DNA of 64,000 bases. It comes from Primula veris. Lineage: Eukaryota > Streptophyta > Magnoliopsida > Ericales > Primulaceae. The DNA is taken from positions 5,118,343 through 5,182,342 of the forward strand of contig OY821748.1 of NCBI GenBank assembly GCA_963682055.1, read 5' to 3'. A program made the translations under genes and the position numbers. The notes below the pieces were generated by a model. The model ran no database searches, was not told where the DNA came from, and worked only from the letters and a program-made list of their open reading frames with translations. Shown here one piece after another: positions 13,001-26,695 of the stretch. The stretch's first letter is position 1. Each line of letters begins with the position of its first letter.

Positions 13001-16000
13001 CTCATTCTCTCTTTTACATGTATTTACATATCTTTATCTAGGTTCATCACCATTACTGAAATGATTTGAAACCTAGGGAGGGCAAAACCCTAGTGGAATC
13101 CCGCTTGTTAGATATAACTTCTTGTTGACTCAACATTTAGTTACTTATAGGACTTTAGGGCTTGTGATCTGATGAAAAAAGTTACTTTGAAACTTTATTG
13201 TGCGTTATAATTATATGATCCTATAAGTTCGTACTCGTTGAACCGACAACAGTTGCAGTACATTTGGAATGAAACAAGTAAACTTTTTTTCATTTAAACT
13301 CTAATAAGATGTCAAGACATGTATTTTTATTTACTCTTTCTGACTAGTTATATAAGCTATGGCATTGATTCATTCCAATGAATTTTGTTTTCCGGATGAG
13401 CTTTAGTTATGAAAAGCTCCACAACTGAACTCAACTTAAACCAATTCAACTTAACTTGACCAAGCCTTCCCCCCCTATAGATTGGTCTGTCTGTTGTTAG
13501 ACAATGAAGGGCAATCTATATGTTTACTCCCACTAACAACACTTAAATACATTTTCACCCTTCATTATCGGAACATTTATTGATATTCCCTCTCGATGCT
13601 TAAAATCCATCTCAATCTATTCCTTTAAATTATTCTTAGAATATGCTCTTGTCGTTTCTGACAGCAACACTCTTCGAGAACTCAAATAACCCACCAAAGA
13701 ATGGTTCATTGAAAGTGATTTGAGAAAATTGTGTGCACTTCTTTTCGTTAAAAGTTTTAAGTTTTTTTTCTCGCCTTGCGACAGGAATAGTGAAGCTTCA
13801 CAGAGCACATATTTTCCATCATTGGGTTTTCAAAGCAACTACACTGCTGAATTCCCATCTCTACCACCTGCAACAACTACGAGGTAAATAGTTATCCTGG
13901 CTTCCGTCATTATTTAACCGGTTAATGTAGTTCTCCCATTATTTTACCCCAATTAAGTTGTTTATGAAGACCGACTCTCGAGTCATCTTTTGATAAGCAT
14001 ACACACAGCCTCGTATAATGTAGTACCAATATACTACATTATATTTCTGGTTCTATGATACTTCTTCTCTTGTGATAATTTTATTTTTTATTTTTAGGAG
14101 TTTTGATTCCCGAACTAATCAAAGACCTTCAGTAGCCAAACCGTCTCTCCCTTCAATTCATCAAGGTCTACATTTCTCTGCCACTACCACACCTTTGGAT
14201 TACTCAAAAAGAGCCACATCATCTCAATTACAATCTATTGATGGGAATTCAGCAAAAAGAAGAGATATAAGGTTCTTGATTTTGTTATTGTATGAACTAT
14301 TTTTATTATTGGCTTGTTGTACAAAAGATTTGGTGCAGGCATTCAGTGAATAAATTGTATTTAGTTCCTAGCACTTTATATTATTGACTGCAGATGGGCT
14401 AACATTTTAAGCATATTTTCTTGAGACTTCTACACCAGGTTATCAAAATCGTTTTTTTTACTCAAAATCCGGTAATGGGCCGTAAAATTAAATTAATAGG
14501 ATCAATCTTAGAATCTTGGATTCTATTTCAACAGAAAAATGGGTAGTACTTATTGTACAATTGGTAATACTTATATCAACTACGGGTTTATGCACGGAAT
14601 GGGCAGTAATTGTCATCACCTCAGATAGTACAACCCAAATAAATTTGTGGTCTTCATTTGCTATAAAATTATTTCACAAGAAATGGTTGTTTACCAGTTT
14701 ATCATAGCTGTCACCATGATCCTGATTATTGAATTGTCCACATCCTCCTTTTTTCAAGGACTTTAGTGGGAATTGTACCATCTACTTTGAGTTCTTTTTT
14801 GTTTTAAAAAACGTATGATGCTAGCAGCTTCGCTTATGAAATTTAATTTCATTTATTAATTATCAAGTAATGGTAGAATCTAATATCAATGATATGGTAG
14901 TTAGATTCAGATACTGCCAAAATCCATTTACTTATAAATAACTATTTTATAGTATCAAACAGCAAGGCAAAATGGATGTTTAAAGCTTTTTTACCATCCC
15001 TATCACTGAGATTCATCCCGAGTTCTTAAATCTTTGAAACTTTTCTCTACCATTAAATTTAAAAGATGTTAAGATTGTATAAAACGATAAAATAATACAT
15101 GATAGTCGACCACAGTTGTTACGTACACTTTTAACCTTCACTTGTTTCCACTGTACGATGCTTGAATTTGTTTGCCAGATCGCAAATAGGAGCAGTCAAT
15201 GCTATTAAAAAACATCATTATCCGAGTTACAAGTTAGTTAAAATATCAGCAGCAGACTCCAGAAGTTGCTAATTTTAAGTACAGCTATGAAAACCGATCA
15301 CTGAACCATTTAAAAAATCAGAATTCGTTTGGAATCTGGATCGTAAAGCTGTTTAGTTTTTGGTCTCCACAATTAAGAGACCAAAATCCAACTGTTGCAT
15401 CATTGCTCAAGCATATAGATAAAGATGTAGTTAATATGGTAGATAGATAGAGAGAGATTAGTTTGATGCATAATGTAGCCGTCGTGAGAAGAAGTAAAAG
15501 AGAGGCAGTAGGACCCTAATTATTTCCTTTTTGTATTCCTCTTTTGATGAAGTCAATTAACCCTTCCGAAATGCACTGAAAATAGGAAAATAAAAACACA
15601 TTAGCCCTTAATTTGAAACTTTCTCAATCATATCCTGTATATTTGCAATATAAACGATTTAATGCCAGCAATCAAGATTATATAGTTTTCAACCCATTTT
15701 GTGATTTTATGGCAGGCTGATGGCCGACTCATTTTAGCTACGTAGGATGTTAATCTAGGTAACCAATGATTTTGAGTTTTGATAACCGTGCTCTTATAAC
15801 TTGCCCCTTAAATTAGGCTTGGTTCTTATTATTTCCTTTTTCGTGATAAAGAGCTTAAAATCGTTATTACTTTTCCCTTATTTTAACTAATCTTATATTT
15901 ATGTCCTATCTTTGCTGGAGGCATGTAAAAATATCTGCTCGTTTGAGCAGCATATTTTCCAACATACATTTTTGTATTGATTTCGTCCCCTAAGTTGCCT

Positions 16001-19000
16001 TTTCTAAAATTTTGAAAATTGAGCAGACCTCCAGATACGGTTATTGATAGCCGCTTGCGGTCCGTCTCACAAAGGATGTCACCTCCCGTGTTATCAGGAA
16101 ACCATTTCTCTCGCGAAATTGTTCCCCCATTTAATCAAGTTCAGAGGCAGCGGTGAGTTGTGAAATGCTTTTCTATTTGGGTGTTATTTTTTCAATTGCA
16201 ATTTATTTCAGTTTTCTAATTTGTTTGTGTTGATCACTAATGAAGACCTCCAGGCCCGCTCTTCGATGATGATATACAGCCTGTGCCTCAGAGGACAAGG
16301 TCACATGCTTCATTTCCAGGGAATAATCTCTCTCCAGAGAAAGTTGACCATTTTAATGGACTTCAAAGGTGACTTTCAATATTATTATGCTTTCAGTTAG
16401 TGTGTCAACCTTTATGGGATTATATCCCTTGAGACTGGGCAGTAGACATAGGTTTTTATTCGAGATGCAGAGGAAGGAGCACGAGATTAGTACATCCTAA
16501 GTCATGTGGTGGTATAAACGTTAGCTATTTGTCAAGGAAAGTAAACTGAATTGACTTTCCTTTCGTTATTGATCCACTCGTGACTTGCAATTCGCTTGCA
16601 CTCTCTACCTTGTTGAATTTTTCAACCTTGATAGGAAAAAAAAAAAAGAACATGAATTTGTCAAAAGATGGGATTTCAGGGCAGGGAGTCCATACTACAA
16701 AACAAGTAACTAAGTAAAAGCGGTTTTCCTAGTCAGGTGACTCGGATCCAAATTTCCAAGAAAGAAAAACTGGTGACCAAGGTCCAACATTCTCTCCATT
16801 TATGAGCTTATATACTATCCAGATTCTTATAAGTTTCTGGTCATCAGCGATGTTTGTAAGAATTAGCTCCTATTAGTTATATAAGTGTACATTATTCCGA
16901 TTTCGTAGGGCCTCTGTTGAGTATCTGATACACTTCAATTACTTACTCCTTCGTGCAAATAATGTTTGTATAGGCATTTCTTTGGATTTATTGGGTATGT
17001 TTTTTTCTAAAATAAGCAGACCTCCAGGTGTGATTTTCAATGATCATATGCAATCTGTCCCTCAGAGCACAAAGTCACCTCCACAATTTACAGGGAAAAA
17101 TCGTAGTGAAGATGGAGCCGGCCGCTCTTCCGAAACTCCTAGGTGACTTAAATCTACTCTTGATTTCTTTTTCAACTGCCATTTTAGTGTCTGTGTCCTG
17201 ATTAATATCACGAGCTTATATATAAAGTGTGAAGCTTTATAGAGACAGAACCAAACTTATTGTTTGTATTATATGTCCCTTTTTACCTGACATGGTGGCC
17301 AATTTTCTTCCTTTCATTCCAAGTAGGAATTTTTTTTTGATCAAGACAACTTTAAGATATTTTCATATTTCACTTTCCTTTTCACTTGGCTTGGAATGTT
17401 GTTTCTCACTGAGTCTCCTATACTATGTCCATGAAAATAATTTTATCCTTCAAAAGTTTGCACTGGTTTTTGGTGGCTTTGAAAGAATCACTAACATGTT
17501 TTAATTTCCAAGACATGCTACACTTACATCACCTTAATTTTTCATCTTCTAATATCATTGCTTTGTTATACAGGCCTGTTTTACCTTCCCCCATATCATG
17601 GGGCAGCCAAAGAAGGCCCACTAGCAATTTTAACAACACCTGGTTTGGCCAAGACCAATCACCTCAAAATTCTAAAAGACACGTCTCAATAAGTCATGTG
17701 GATGCACAATATCCAAAGAAAACCAGATCGCCACCTGTAACTGTACCATTTGCAAATGAGAATTTTCAGGAAGATTCTTATTTTAGTAGACAAGGTTCCC
17801 TGAGGTAAGATTGGTTATGGAAGTTGCTTGGCATATTTTCCTTATGGCTTTCTTAATCTAGATCTCGTTTGTTTTCTATCAATAATGATTTTCCGTGAAG
17901 GATTTTATGTTTTGGAGGAGCCGAGTAGACCCGTTAGATTGCTAATCGTAGTGATGGTTCACATTTTTTCTAAATGAAGACCATCATCAAGTTCCACATT
18001 CTAATGATTCTAATCAGTTCTTCCGGACTGAATATATGACTGATATCATCTGTTTTCTATCAATGTTATAGGTATCTTTACTCTTTCAACATCTTCAAGT
18101 TGATGGTGGTATAACTTTATATGAATCAAAATATGGATTTTGGTACGCACTTCATGATTTTACTGGACAGAAAAGTGATTCGAAAGACCCTTAGTCTTTT
18201 AGTCTTGTTTAAATTTAGCTCTAAGGTTATGTCCAGGAAATTGCTCTTTTTGTTGCATTCGGTATAAGTGTAACACCCATTTTGACAGCATATAAATCCA
18301 TTTCTGTCTCATGGCTTCAACCTCACTCATAAGTTTTTTTTTTTTTTTGCATTCAGGCCGTTTGATACTCCTCCAGGATCTGGAACTGGATGGAAAGATT
18401 TAGATAATTTTAATGAATCCCGTGGTTCTGAAATTCCTCATATGTCTAAACCGAATGCCAATAACAATGATAGAATAAAGTCCACCAATTTCCCAGCTCC
18501 AAAAGGATCTCCTTTGATTTCCACTTCTCAAATCTTTCAGAGAAACGCTACAGCGCAAGATCAGTCTCAACAGTAAGACGTTTCTCAATCTTGATTGATG
18601 GACAATGTTTTTATACAGAAAATTGCAAAGTGAATTGAGATTGCCGCGTTCTCAGTTGCTTTTTTTTCTCTTTGGTTTAGACCATCTGGCTCTCCTCCAG
18701 GAATTGTAAACAGGACAAATTATACAAATGATATGTACAAATCTCTCACTTTTGGACAAAATAATGAGGGCAAAAGTTTTAAAACTAAGCCCACCAAGGT
18801 CACAGCTCCGAAAAGAAACAGATCACCGCCTTCTTTAATTTCCACTGAACAAACTCAGGAAAACTCTTCTCCACAAGATGACAGCGAGAGGTAAGATTCA
18901 AAGAAAAAATTGAACTCCGCTTTCTATAATTTTTGTTTTCCCCAAATAGAGAAATTGATATTTCACTATCTTGACTGTTCTTCCTTTGGTATGGTTGTGA

Positions 19001-22000
19001 AAGCAGTTGTTGACCATGAAACTACATGTTAGGTGAATTGATTTTAAAAAGAGTTTCCACGGTTTGCGAAAATGCTTTAGTTTCGGAAACCTAATGAAAG
19101 CCGTCCTCTCAAATTCCATAGATTATTCTTAAAAGAAACTGTAAAAGCAGGAAACTAACGACTTTTGATAAGTTCTCTTCCTTTTTGAATTTCTGGAAAT
19201 GGAAGTAATGACAAATACACACTGTAAAAATCTGGCAATTTGCAGAGAGATGCAAGCTAAAGCAAAGAGATTAGCGCGATTCAGAGTGGAACTTAGCCAA
19301 CCTGTGGACCCCACTGACAGTATGGGAAACCAGAGTACTGGTGGAACACCTTTTGCTGATATGGACAGAGATTTTGATAACACTGTTACTCCTGATAAAG
19401 AAGGGCCAAAACCTACTACTATAATAACCGGATTATGTCCTGATATGTGTCCGGGTATATATGATTCACCCTTTTCTTTTTAATTGATGTGCTAGAGTGT
19501 CAAATTGTGTATGGGATCATAGTCCTGAATATGGATATGGATTTGGATTTGGATTTGGATTTGGATTTGGATTTGGATTTTAGTATTATCAGGAATGTGC
19601 AGTTTTGAATTAAATGTTAAAATGACTGCCCTTTGATCGTTTTTCATAATGGATTTGGATTTTAGGATTACCAGGAATGTGCCAGTTTTGAATTAAATGT
19701 TAAAATGACTGTCCTTTTGATTGTTTTTTATTATGGATTTTGGATTTTCGTATCACCAGGAATGTGCCAGTTTTGAATTAAATATTAAAATGACTGCCCT
19801 TTTGATTGTTTTTTATTACAGTGTCTGAAAGAGAAGAGAGGGAGAGAAAAGGGGATCTTGACCAGTATGAACGGTTGGATGGAGATAGAAACCGAACCAA
19901 CAAGACCCTCGCCGTCAAGAAGGTACTTGTCTGACCCTATCTACAATAAACACTACTGCATATGCATTTTTTAAATTATACAACAATCTCTTCATAAGTT
20001 TTCATGATTTTTGCAGTATAACAGGACAGCAGAAAGAGAGGCAAACTTAATCAGACCAATGCCAATTCTAAAGATGACGATAGATTATCTTCTTTATTTG
20101 CTTGATCAGCCTTATGATGAAAAGTTCCTTGGTTTATACAACTTCTTATGGGATAGAATGAGGGCGATTCGGATGGATCTGAGAATGCAACATCTTTTTA
20201 ACCTTGATTCTATTACAATGCTGGAGCAAATGGTATATTGTTTTTCTTCTTCATCCCTGAATTTATTTTTTTGGCAGTTGCTAAAGTGATAGATAATTTT
20301 TTTCAAAATCTATACTAGTAACGAAAACAATAGGATGTTTTAAAAAGTTTTGTTCATGATATTGTTGTCAGATTAGGCTTCACATTATAGCCATGCATGA
20401 ATTATGTGAGTATACCAAAGGAGAAGGCTTTTCTGAGGGATTCGACGCACATCTCAACATTGAACAGATGAACAAAACATCCGTTGAATTGTTTCAGCTG
20501 TATGACGACCACCGAAAAAAGGGAATAAATATGCCAACGGAAAAAGAATTTAGAGGCTATTATGCCCTGTTAAAGCTCGATAAACATCCTGGATACAAGG
20601 TAAGTGATTGGTAAAGAGAGTTCCTTTTTTTTTTCTTGACTATGTGGCTGTGCATGGAAGTTGGTGAGGATCATGATTCCGCCTTTGAATTTAGATTGTA
20701 TTATCATTGTATCTTTTATTATATTCAAATGTTTACATCTATTTACAGTTCTATTTGTAGTTAACTGCAAGACGTAATTAAATTAAAACAATTTTCAGGT
20801 TGAGCCTGCAGAACTGTCACATGATCTTTCCAAGATGACGCCAGAGATCAGGCAAACTCGGGAAGTATTATTTGCTCGCAATGTGGCAAGGTAATATTAT
20901 TCGCAATTTCTTGAATTAAATAAAACTAATTGCTATTTCATATATAATTTTGAACTTCTTTTTTTATAATCGTTCCCTTACAGAGCATGTAGAACTGGTA
21001 ATTTCATAGCCTTCTTTAGGCTTGCAAGAAAAGCCAGTTATCTGCAAGCATGCCTAATGCATGCTCACTTTGCTAAGGTAAGAAATATCCTCAACTTTCT
21101 GTAATCAGTTTTGATACTTGGAAAACTGTCTAATTTTTTTTTCTTCTTCTTCTTCAAATTTCTTAGTTACGAACCCAGGCACTTGCTTCTCTACACTCTG
21201 GTTTGCAAAATAACCAAGGGATCCCTGTAACACTTGTTGCAAAATGGCTTGCGATTGAGGTAATTTTCTTGTATATTCTAGTAATTTTAACACTTCTCCA
21301 AAGAATTTAATGAATAAATTTATTTTGGGGTGAAGTACCGCAAAAGTCTCGATACTTTTTGAACTATATTTCAGTTTGATTCCCATAGTTTCAATTGCAA
21401 CACCAATGGTCCTCACTCTCCATACTTTAGGTAGAATTTCTATTTGGTGCCCGTAGTTCCGATTGATACAGTATCAATCCCAATAGCTTGAGTAAGTTAC
21501 ACTAGCAGTTCCCATATTTAAAGTAAGTCACAGAAGTGGTCCCGAATTGTAACACTATTGGTCCAATCGGAAGGGATCACCTGTGTTACGTACTTAACTA
21601 TGGAGTCACATTCTGTTGTAAATGAAACTATGGGGCTAACATCTGCGACTTGCTAAAATTACGAAGACAATAGTATCGCAGCTGAAATTTCGGGGACCAA
21701 ATAAAAAAGTATCTAGAAGTATGGGGTCTAATGTCGTATTTCACCCTATGTTACTTATACCTATCTGTTCTGCTTTCTCTTGTACAAAAACTAATTATTT
21801 CTTCATTAACAAAATCTAGGGAGAAGACATAGAAAGCTTGTTGGAGTATCACGGCTTTGTGATAAGAGAATTCGACGAGCCATTTATGGTGAAAGATGGA
21901 CAGTTCCTTAACAGTGAGAATGATTATCCTCTGAAATGCTCCGAACTTGTACATGCAAAAAAAGCGGAAATGATATCCGAGGATGTTTCTTCGTCTTCTC

Positions 22001-25000
22001 CCTCCACAATGACATCGTATGCAATAGATGCAGAAGACGACTCTGTAATAAAAAGTAGACAAGAACCTACACCTGATTTAACAATATGTCCACTCGTCGA
22101 GCTTGTTGATGAAGAAATGAATGATAATGAAGTGGTGCCTTCCCCAAAGAGAAAGACAGAAGAAAAATCTTTTCTTAAAATGTCAAGTTTTGGTAAAAAA
22201 ACTGCAAATATAAGTTCTCCATCATGGGATTTATCTCCAACAGTTAGTTCCCCCAAGTCTCCTCCAACTAGTGCCAGAAGCAAAGGAAAATCACATATTT
22301 TTAGTTCCGCTTTCAGAAACTCATTTGAGAAGAAGAGTAAAGTGAATACCGAAGCAATTCCAATGCAAGTTATGCTGGAGAATTCAGAGAAAGAGAAAGT
22401 TGAAAGTCCTAGAAATGTTATCGCCACGGAAAATTCAGTTTCGGATATGGTTGCTGAGGATATAATTGAAGATAAACAGCTTACGGATAGTAGTTATCAA
22501 AATATTAAACTTGATGAAATTGGTCCTGCTTATGACGAGGAAGTTGCTGAGGCAAAACTCAGATTGATTTTCAGGTTCGTCACTCGTTATTCTTATGTAC
22601 TGTAGTCTTGGGGCCTCGTTGGCACCTATAGTTTGGTCTCAAAGACTCGGATTTCTCAATTTTTTCATCGAAGTTGCATTTGCTACATTCAAGGACTACA
22701 ATATAAAGTCATGTTTTGTTTCTTAAAAGGGAAAATATCTTAGACCAATGTTTCAAATTTTAACAAGTAGTACACTATAGTATTAAAAATCATAATTTTT
22801 GTTTTTTACATCAGTATACAAAACAAATATTAGTACACCAACAGTACAATCTGAACTCAAAGCACTAATTATCTACTGATTGTTCGATTAAGCTTACGTA
22901 CGAAGCACATATCTACCTAAAATTGAACGGTTCGTCCACCAACATCAATTTTGGTCAGTGGTTTGCTAATTGTTCGATTTTCTGTAGATTGATTTCTAAA
23001 TTTTGGATTTTAACGCGTTGGTGTACTAATTGTTAGATTTTGTATTGGTTGGTGTCCAAAATGTATTTAGTAGGACGGGTGCTAATTGTATATAATTGAT
23101 AGGTTGGGGGACGAAAGTGATACTTGTATTTTTGAAAACTTACTATTACATTTTTATTTTCTTTCCACAGAGAAATTAGCTTTAAGTTAATGGGTATTAC
23201 TTCTTACTCTTCTACGATTTTTGTCCGATCAGAATATGGAAGCGTCACTCATTGAGAAGAAAAGAGTTACGCGAACAAAGGCAGTTGTCAGCAGTTGCTG
23301 CGTTAAGTTCTCTATCTTTAGGACCTCCAATTCGAGAGAATGTAGATGTAAGTATCACAATTACTTGTGTCATAATGATTATCAAAGTTTTGTTTCAAAC
23401 TTTCTTATTTTTATTTTCCATGTTGTGAAGCAACCGAGAACTTCGGGTAGGCTCAACATCGATCACACCGCAGATGTGAGATATAGAAGGCATAAAGAAT
23501 CATGGTCGAGCCTAAATGTTTCGGAAATAATAGCTGACACACTAAGCGGAAGAACCTCAATTTCCAATTGTTATTGTTGGAAACTGGTTTTATGCTCTAA
23601 TTGCCAAGAGTTGAACTCCATTGCAGTCTCTTGGTTGCGTTCTAAGCTCATGCCTATTAAAAAGAAAGGTGATTACGATTTAATCACTTCATTACCCGGC
23701 TTATCGATATGGAGGAAGTGGATTATCGACAAAAATGACAGTACTCCTGTATGCTGTTTATCGGTTCTCAAGGAAGCAGATTATGATAATTTAAGTGAGA
23801 CGATATTGGGTTCCTCAGCGATTTTATTTCTTATATCAGAAGGATTGTCATTGGAGAGAGAAAGGGTTCGGCTACAGAAGATTGTGTCGTCTTTACCCTC
23901 TGGTTGTCATCTGCCTCTTCTTATCATCATAGAATCGTATGATGAAAATTTTAGTTCTTCTGTAGTTGATCAATTAGCGCTCAACAGCATTAACAAATCA
24001 CTGGTAAGTGATTACTCGGTCATTTTCCTTAAGAAAAACCAAGAATTTGAAGGTTTTGACGGTTTTCTCAGCGATGAAGATTTAAGAAGGGGATTAAAGT
24101 GGCTTGCTGACCATTCTCCTTTACCACCTGATATTCGTTGTGCAAAAACGTGGGACTTGATTGGGATGCATTTGAGTCCTTCAATAAAGGTGCTTGATGA
24201 GAGAGAAGCTTATGAAGTGGGGCCTGATCATTGTATATCAGCCTTTAATGAAGCCTTAAATCGAACATTAGCTAATACTGTTAATGCGGCTAATGTGAAT
24301 CGCTGTTCTTGGCCTTGTCCTGAGATTGATTTAATCGATAAAACTAGTTATGAGTACAAAATGGTGAGTTTGCATTTACCGTTTAGAGGGTGGAGCTCAT
24401 CTAATAGGATCAATCAACTTGTATCTGCGTTAGAAGGAACTAAACTACCTATTTTTGAGGATGATTTTTCATGGCTTTATGGAGATTCTAATTCGAGAAA
24501 TGAGATAGAAAACCAGAGAGAACTGCTTGAAAATTGCTTGATCAAATACTTGGCACAAACGAGCATGACGATGGGGATTTCTCTTGCGACAAACGAAGCT
24601 CGTCTTATGATACAAAAAAATGCCCACCTTGAGCTCCATGGTTCGACTTACTATATCGTTCCAATTTGGGTACAAATATTTCGACGAATTTTTAATTGGC
24701 GCTTAATGGGAATATCGACAGGGAATTCTTCAACTACACATGTCCTTGAGCATGACATGAAGATATTAGATTCGGATATAGAGAAGTTGAGTTTGGAAGA
24801 AATGTCTTCACCTAATGACTTAATTCGACCATCTTTAGATGAAATGATCGACAGATGTACAGAAAATGAGGTTTTCCAACCCTCGCCATTAATGGTTTCT
24901 GGTGGTAGTAAAGCTGTAAAATTTACTAATCTTGACCCTGTGGTAGGAAAACTGAGGTTTGACGAGGATGATATTTTGGAGGAGACGTATACTATCGATA

Positions 25001-25146
25001 GTACTGATTATCGATCTAATGAAACGACAAGTGAGATGGTTGTAGGATCGAAACCCGCAAAAGAAGCTGGAAGATTAAGCGAGTTGTTAGAGCATTGTAG
25101 TATTTTGCAGGACAAGATAGACAAGAAGCTGTCCATTTATTTCTAG
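10085..25146 (+). CDS. SAC3B: SAC3 family protein B, TREX-2 mRNA-export scaffold
   Basis: Nineteen exons keep phase throughout and give about 1676 residues: 10085-10194, 13785-13883, 14098-14271, 16027-16152, 16246-16368, 17020-17142, 17574-17804, 18357-18572, 18681-18890, 19246-19454, 19822-19922, 20017-20232, 20372-20599, 20799-20890, 20984-21077, 21167-21259, 21820-22574, 23233-23347, 23431-25146. Residues 1-470 are Pro/Ser/Gln-rich and probably disordered. The SAC3/GANP (PCI-like) domain runs from about 533 (GLCPDMCP, then EREERERKGDLDQYERLDGD) to about 860. A basic WKRHSLRRKELREQR segment and a long C-terminal half follow, ending in KLSIYF. The family links transcription to nuclear-pore mRNA export by binding THP1, DSS1 and centrin. 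The length is close to that of Arabidopsis SAC3B. Exons 2-9 all start and end in the same phase. Exon 18 is certain from its protein match, although its acceptor is weak. Confidence 0.94.
10330..10556 (+). repeat. About 61-bp tandem repeat, four copies, in SAC3B intron 1
   Basis: Units run GGGAGTTTTTATGGCTTGTT ... AATTTCAGCAATTGGGTTTT ... TATATTTTAA and recur about every 61 bases. Copies 2-4 are nearly identical and copy 1 is more diverged. Every copy contains a TTTCAG sequence resembling a 3' splice site. Confidence 0.9.
10690..11900 (+). repeat. Diverged about 160-240 bp repeats in SAC3B intron 1
   Basis: The motif GTAATTTCAGCCATAGGGAT, followed by G(T/C)GAAACCTTA and later ATTGATCTTTATCTGAA and GATGAAGCTAGA, recurs at about 10711, 10943, 11106, 11294, 11511 and 11747. 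Spacing varies from about 160 to 236 bases. The copies are clearly diverged relatives of one unit. Together with the preceding 61-bp units they account for much of the 3.6-kb first intron. The remainder of the intron to 13784 shows weaker echoes or nothing I recognise. Confidence 0.8.
19539..19580 (+). repeat. (GGATTT)7 microsatellite in SAC3B intron 10
   Basis: Seven perfect GGATTT hexamers run in a row, preceded by diverged GGATAT units. They lie directly upstream of an 82-85 bp tandem repeat that ends at the splice acceptor. Confidence 0.97.
19581..19821 (+). repeat. Three tandem copies of a 3' splice-site region (82-85 bp)
   Basis: Three units share CAGGAATGTGC(C)AGTTTTGAATTAAAT, then GTTAAAATGACTG, then a T-rich tract. 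Cores start at 19590, 19672 and 19757. The last unit ends in the working acceptor TTTTTATTACAG of exon 11. In the first two units the equivalent bases read CATAATGG and TATTATGG, so the AG is lost. Confidence 0.9.
21327..21746. mobile_element. MITE with GGGTGAAGTAC-type ends in SAC3B intron 16
   Basis: The left end GGGGTGAAGTAC mirrors the right end GTATTTCACCC, with internal fold-back homology (phrases such as GGTCC, CTATGGGG and TTTCAATT recur on both strands). A related element lies in the F-box/LRR gene at 47237-47655. It is removed by splicing and does not affect the protein. Confidence 0.75.
22740..23110. repeat. Dispersed repeat relative in SAC3B intron 17
   Basis: The stretch carries repeated GTGTACTAATTGTTAG(A) and TACAAAAT phrases. 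The same phrases occur near 2690-2860, 48480-48600, 58320-58620 and 59870-59990, so this looks like a dispersed family of unknown class. Ends are not defined. Confidence 0.45.
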
Positions 25147-26695
25147 TTTACAAAATATTGTGCATCAAGTTTTGTATCATTATGTAACTCAGTGTATTTG
25201 TTTCTGATGAGTTGGAATGTACAAGGATAGTAATGGGCTAGTATGAAGAAACACGAGAGCTGTATATTTTAGCGCCGTTGTTTCATTTTCTCTCTTTCTC
25301 GTGATGATATATGATATCATATAGTCCATAAGTATGATTTAAATTTGAGGCGCGATGTCCTTTCTCCTCAAAGGCTCTTTTCTTGTGATGATCGTGGTAG
25401 CGTCTGACTCCATTCTTTGGTGTTCAACACCGATGGGTTGATGACAATTCAAAGGCCACGGCACACTTCAGTGGTTGGTTAGAGCCGGCAGTGAGATGTT
25501 GGAAGGGGTCATGTTTTTTCTTTTCTTTTTGTGCTTGGGATGGCTGAATCTCTCTCACTCTCCTCTCTCACCTTTCCTCTGATGACACTGAAACTCATTT
25601 TATTTTAGCTCCATTTTTTTATGACAGTATAAAATTTGATTATTTAGTAAAAATTCAGCACAGTTAGGCTATGTTTTTGGATAATTGTTTATGTATATGT
25701 TTGTATTTTTTTTAAATCCACTTGTAACATCGAAATTTGTCAACATTATGCTGAATTTGGCATTATATATATTGAATTTACCATTATTTTCACTCAAATC
25801 TGTATTTTTATTAAATTTGACAATATTGATCTAATCGTAAGAAAGATTGAAGACTTCTATTTTTGCTAAATAAGTTGACCAAATTTGAACTTAGCGGTTT
25901 GATTCGTTCATTAAACAAGATACGGTGCGACCTACTAGGACATATATTTTGTATTCACTCTGAAGTAAAAGCGCCATCGAGAGACCGAGTGTCAGTGTGT
26001 GTATACGGTTAGGACCTTGATATCCTCCGCTTCTCAAATCTAGTATACATAAAAAAAATAAGGATTATATTCTAGTACTTTAATTAAAAAAAAAAAAAAA
26101 AAGGATTGTATTCTAGCAAAAAAGTTTCGAATTATCTTTACCATTCGAAGACCCATTTGCAGATAGGATAAAAGGAAACATAAGACTAAAAAACAAAAAT
26201 GCAAATAAAAAGTTCACATGACCTCTTTTAAAGGAAATAACAAAGAGTTGAGAGGGGAGTAAGAAATAAATTACAAGACAGTTGGTATCAAAGATAAAAG
26301 GGGTAACAAAATGGAAAAATTAAGAAAATGGAAAAGGATAAAATACATACAAAACTCGAATGACTACACCAACCAAATCAAAATCCCTTAGGCGTGACAA
26401 AATTAATTAATTAGTGGGGTGCAATATCATGACGAAATTTAACCACAACTTTCGTCTGTTGTGCATGCTGGCTCACATCATCTTCTTTTTCTTTTTCTAT
26501 TTCCCAAATTTCCATTTTTCATTTTCCTCGTAATATTTTTTTATCCCACACTAGTCATGCATGCATCGATTGACATCACCATATTTTTTTTTATCTAATT
26601 AAAATTCTAAATTATTTCATACTCCCTCCCCCTCTCTCTTTTTAAAATTTTTCTAGTCCATGTATCTACCACGTGTCAAAAGGCCATCACTCCGA
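25147..26695. other. Convergent 3' spacer between SAC3B and SAMDC
   Basis: This contains the 3' untranslated regions of two genes pointing at each other. AT-rich with poly-A runs near 26080-26100. No coding exon recognised. Confidence 0.6.

Noticed and set aside
21924..22427. 167-codon minus-strand frame
   Set aside because: It is fully antisense to SAC3B exon 17, which is fixed by protein similarity and splice phase; this is a shadow frame.
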